Assembly (NCBI RefSeq): GCF_013466425.1
Contig: NZ_CP059165.1
Coordinates: forward strand, 4,588,001-4,652,000
Length of the DNA stretch: 64,000 bases
From: Mycobacterium vicinigordonae
GTDB taxonomy: Bacteria; Actinomycetota; Actinomycetes; Mycobacteriales; Mycobacteriaceae
Direction of reading: 5' to 3'
The position numbers and the translations under genes are program-made. How positions within the stretch are numbered: position 1 is the first letter of the stretch; each line of letters opens with the position of its first letter. The notes under the pieces were generated by a model that saw only the letters and a list, made by a program, of their open reading frames with translations, was not told the origin of the DNA and searched no databases. Below, piece after piece: positions 62,108 through 64,000 of this stretch.

Positions 62108-63694
62108 TCAGCCCCGAATCAAGTCGGCGGCCTTCTCCCCGATCAGCACTGACGGTGCGTGCGTGTGTCCGCGGATCGTGCTCGGCATCACCGACGCATC
62201 GGCGATGCGCAGCCCGTCGATACCGCGGACCCGCAGCTCTGGATCGACCACGCTGGTGTCGTCGCTGCCCATCCGGCAGGTGCCCATCGGGTGATACAGG
62301 GTGTGCGAACAGGTGTTGAGGGCCAACTCGAGGGTGGCGTCATCGAGTTCGGAGCTGTGGCGCGGTCGCACGAGCGGCCCGAGGACGTCGCGTAGCGAAG
62401 GCGCTTGCGCAATCTCGGCGCATATCCGCAGTCCCGTCATCATGGCGGCACGGTCCACGCCGCCCGAATCGGACAGATAGCGCGGGTCGATGACGGGCTT
62501 GTCGTACGGATCGGCCGAGCGCAGCGTGATCTGGCCCCGGCTCTGCGGCGCCACTAGGATCGGGCCGAAAACGACTCCGTGCCCGGCCGGGGGGACCAGC
62601 GCCTCGTCATAGAACGGCGCCGGCGCGAAGATCAGTTCCAGATCCGGCAGATCCAAATCGGTTCGGCTGCGGACGAATCCATAAGCCTCGCCGACATTGG
62701 AGGTAAGCATTCCGCGCCGCCGCAGCAGGTAGCTGATCAGCTGCCGCGGCTTCTCAGCAGCGAACAGGCTGCCGTCGACGACGTCGAAGCCAATCGGTGT
62801 AACCAGATGGTCGAGCAGGTTCTGACCGACTTCCGGTGCATGCTGGACGATCTCGATACCGTGCTCTTCGAGGTGGTCACGGTCGCCAATCCCGGAAAGC
62901 ATGAGCAGTTGCGGGGTGTTGACGGCGCCGCCGCACAACACCACCTCCCGCCGGGCGTGGATCACCGACGTATGACCAGCGCGCTGATACTCCGCCCCCA
63001 CCGCCCGATTACCGTCGAATAGGACGCGCGTCGCGGTGGCTTCGGTAAGCAGCGTGAGATTCTTACGACTCATCGCCGGCTTCAAGTAAGCATCGGCCGT
63101 GCTGCACCTGGCACCCCGGCGCTGAGTGACTACCGTTTCGCAGAAGCCCTCCGGTGCAATAGAATTCGGGTGTGCAGCCGGATACCCACACTCCCGGACA
63201 GCGGACAACCAGGCCGCTGTGAGCGGTCGCGGGCTGCGCTGGCGGGAGATGTGCAGCGGACCCATGACGCCGCTGTCTTCACCACTGACGAAGTGCCAAG
63301 CCGCGCTGACGTTCTCGATGCGCCGGTAGTACTCGAGTACCTGAGCGGCTGACCATTGCGGGTCGGCCAGTCTGCCCCATTCGTCATAGTCGGCGCCGAA
63401 GCCGCGCACCCACATCATCGCGTTCATCGACGAGCAGCCGCCGAGCACTTTGCCTCGGGGCCAATAGATCTGGCGTCCGTCCAGCTCGGGTTGCGGCTCG
63501 GTAAGGTAATCCCAGTCGATCTCGCTGCGGAACAGCTTCGAGAACGCCGCCGGAATCCCGATGAATCGGTTGGTGTTGCCGGGCCCGGCTTCCAGCGCCA
63601 CCACCTCGGTGCCCGGATCGGTGCTGAGCCGATCGATCAGTGCGGCACCGGCCGAGCCGGTACCGACTATCACATAATCGCACTGCATCTCCAT
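62108..63694 (-). CDS. GMC-family FAD oxidoreductase
   Basis: A flavoprotein of 528 residues of the choline dehydrogenase/alcohol oxidase type. It has the FAD motif VIVGTGSAGAALIDRL (about residues 8-23), GRQIYWPRGKVLGGCSSMNAMMWVRG, the second GMC signature GGAVNTPQLLMLSGIG and the catalytic His pair region TLYHPMGTCRMG and STIRGHTHAPSV. It oxidises an alcohol of unknown identity. Corresponds to Rv1279. Convergent with oppA, with 14 bp between stops and a small inverted repeat GCTGACC/GGTCAGC (62089-62112) over the junction. Starts MEMQ or, two codons later, MQCD. Confidence 0.9.
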   Translation of the reverse strand: MEMQCDYVIVGTGSAGAALIDRLSTDPGTEVVALEAGPGNTNRFIGIPAAFSKLFRSEIDWDYLTEPQPELDGRQIYWPRGKVLGGCSSMNAMMWVRGFGADYDEWGRLADPQWSAAQVLEYYRRIENVSAAWHFVSGEDSGVMGPLHISRQRSPRPLTAAWLSAVRECGYPAAHPNSIAPEGFCETVVTQRRGARCSTADAYLKPAMSRKNLTLLTEATATRVLFDGNRAVGAEYQRAGHTSVIHARREVVLCGGAVNTPQLLMLSGIGDRDHLEEHGIEIVQHAPEVGQNLLDHLVTPIGFDVVDGSLFAAEKPRQLISYLLRRRGMLTSNVGEAYGFVRSRTDLDLPDLELIFAPAPFYDEALVPPAGHGVVFGPILVAPQSRGQITLRSADPYDKPVIDPRYLSDSGGVDRAAMMTGLRICAEIAQAPSLRDVLGPLVRPRHSSELDDATLELALNTCSHTLYHPMGTCRMGSDDTSVVDPELRVRGIDGLRIADASVMPSTIRGHTHAPSVLIGEKAADLIRG

Positions 63695-63729
63695 TGCAGG
63701 CTGAGTCTAGGCCGGTCAACTCCGAAGCA

Positions 63730-64000
63730 CTATGCGCTGAGATCGATGCGATGCGCGCCCGTGACACCGCCGTACCGGGTGGGGCTGCAGGTCAGCACGA
63801 TCACCTGCCCGTGCGCGCCGACGGTGTCGAAGACTTCACTCATCTTGGCCAACCGGTCCGGGTCGGTGAAACCGAGCGCATCGTCGACCACGACCGGAAC
63901 GGTGTCCTCCTTGGCTACCAGCGCCGCGCCGGCCAACCGCGCCAGGATGCCGAGTTGCTCCTTGGCGCCGCCGGACAGCGACTCATAGGGCACCGTGGTG
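63730..64000 (-). CDS. SbcC-like AAA/ABC ATPase, C-terminal part
   Basis: About 90 C-terminal residues; the gene continues beyond the window. ABC signature LSGGAKEQLGILARL, Walker B VPVVVDDALGFTD and a following PDRLAKMSEVFDTVGAHGQVIVLTC mark an SMC/SbcC/RecF-type ATPase head. By position it matches Rv1278, an SbcC-like protein paired with an SbcD-like nuclease (Rv1277). The stop is at 63730, 35 bp from the start of the GMC gene on the same strand. Confidence 0.85.
   Translation of the reverse strand, partial: TTVPYESLSGGAKEQLGILARLAGAALVAKEDTVPVVVDDALGFTDPDRLAKMSEVFDTVGAHGQVIVLTCSPTRYGGVTGAHRIDLSA

Overview
The window is mycobacterial chromosome, most probably from a non-tuberculous species. 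Evidence is the high G+C, a complete yrbE/mce operon, DUF732 and other small secreted proteins, an F420-type (LLM) oxidoreductase, and a cysNC-cysD-carbonic anhydrase-oppBCDA-GMC oxidoreductase block that matches, as I remember it, the M. tuberculosis Rv1278-Rv1287 neighbourhood. argS and a tRNA-Arg lie at the left edge. In M. tuberculosis argS (Rv1292) is only a few genes from that block. Here about 50 kb of accessory genes separate them.

Left accessory part (1-35 kb). After argS and tRNA-Arg(CCG) comes a frameshifted AlbA_2/Schlafen-type gene. Next is a 12-gene mce operon on the minus strand (TetR regulator, 50-codon ORF, yrbEA, yrbEB, mceA-F, two Mce-associated proteins, a DUF732-like and a CAP-domain secreted protein), mostly coupled by 4-bp ATGA/GTGA overlaps. 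Its four-gene tail resembles that of mce3. From 16 to 35 kb lies a catabolic cluster: an AceE-like thiamine-diphosphate enzyme; a small operon (61-aa protein, VOC protein, 82-aa protein); an EntE-like acyl/aryl-AMP ligase, thiolase, HyuA, HyuB with a C-terminal zinc-ribbon, and a maleate-isomerase-like protein; a second TetR; and an aryl-CoA-type FAD monooxygenase, alpha/beta hydrolase, class III CoA-transferase and HMG-CoA-lyase-like enzyme.

These units appear to be co-regulated. A GAC-N6-GTC operator occurs as pairs exactly 20 bp apart upstream of three units, and as a single perfect palindrome between the ligase and the second TetR. My interpretation is a CoA-dependent pathway for an imported hydrophobic ketone or aromatic acid: Mce import, ATP-dependent carboxylation (HyuA/HyuB), CoA activation, thiolysis, plus hydroxylation of a CoA thioester. 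The substrate cannot be read from the sequence.

Middle part (35-52.5 kb). This holds mainly plus-strand genes for alpha/beta hydrolases, secreted proteins, an SPFH-GYF/zinc-ribbon/membrane-protein cassette, a type II thioesterase, a VanY-like peptidase, a Rieske oxygenase with a double-SnoaL partner, a Nudix hydrolase, a glycosyltransferase-like membrane protein, a repeat-rich lipoprotein, an LLM oxidoreductase and two VOC proteins. Three genes share an 11-bp-periodic AAGAATCC direct repeat 85-93 bp before the start codon.

Right part (52.5-64 kb). This is the conserved sulfate activation block (Rrf2 regulator, cysNC, cysD, beta-carbonic anhydrase) and the peptide ABC transporter oppBCDA, followed by a GMC oxidoreductase and the 3' end of an SbcC-like ATPase gene that runs off the window. 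I saw no insertion sequences, rRNA genes or CRISPR arrays.
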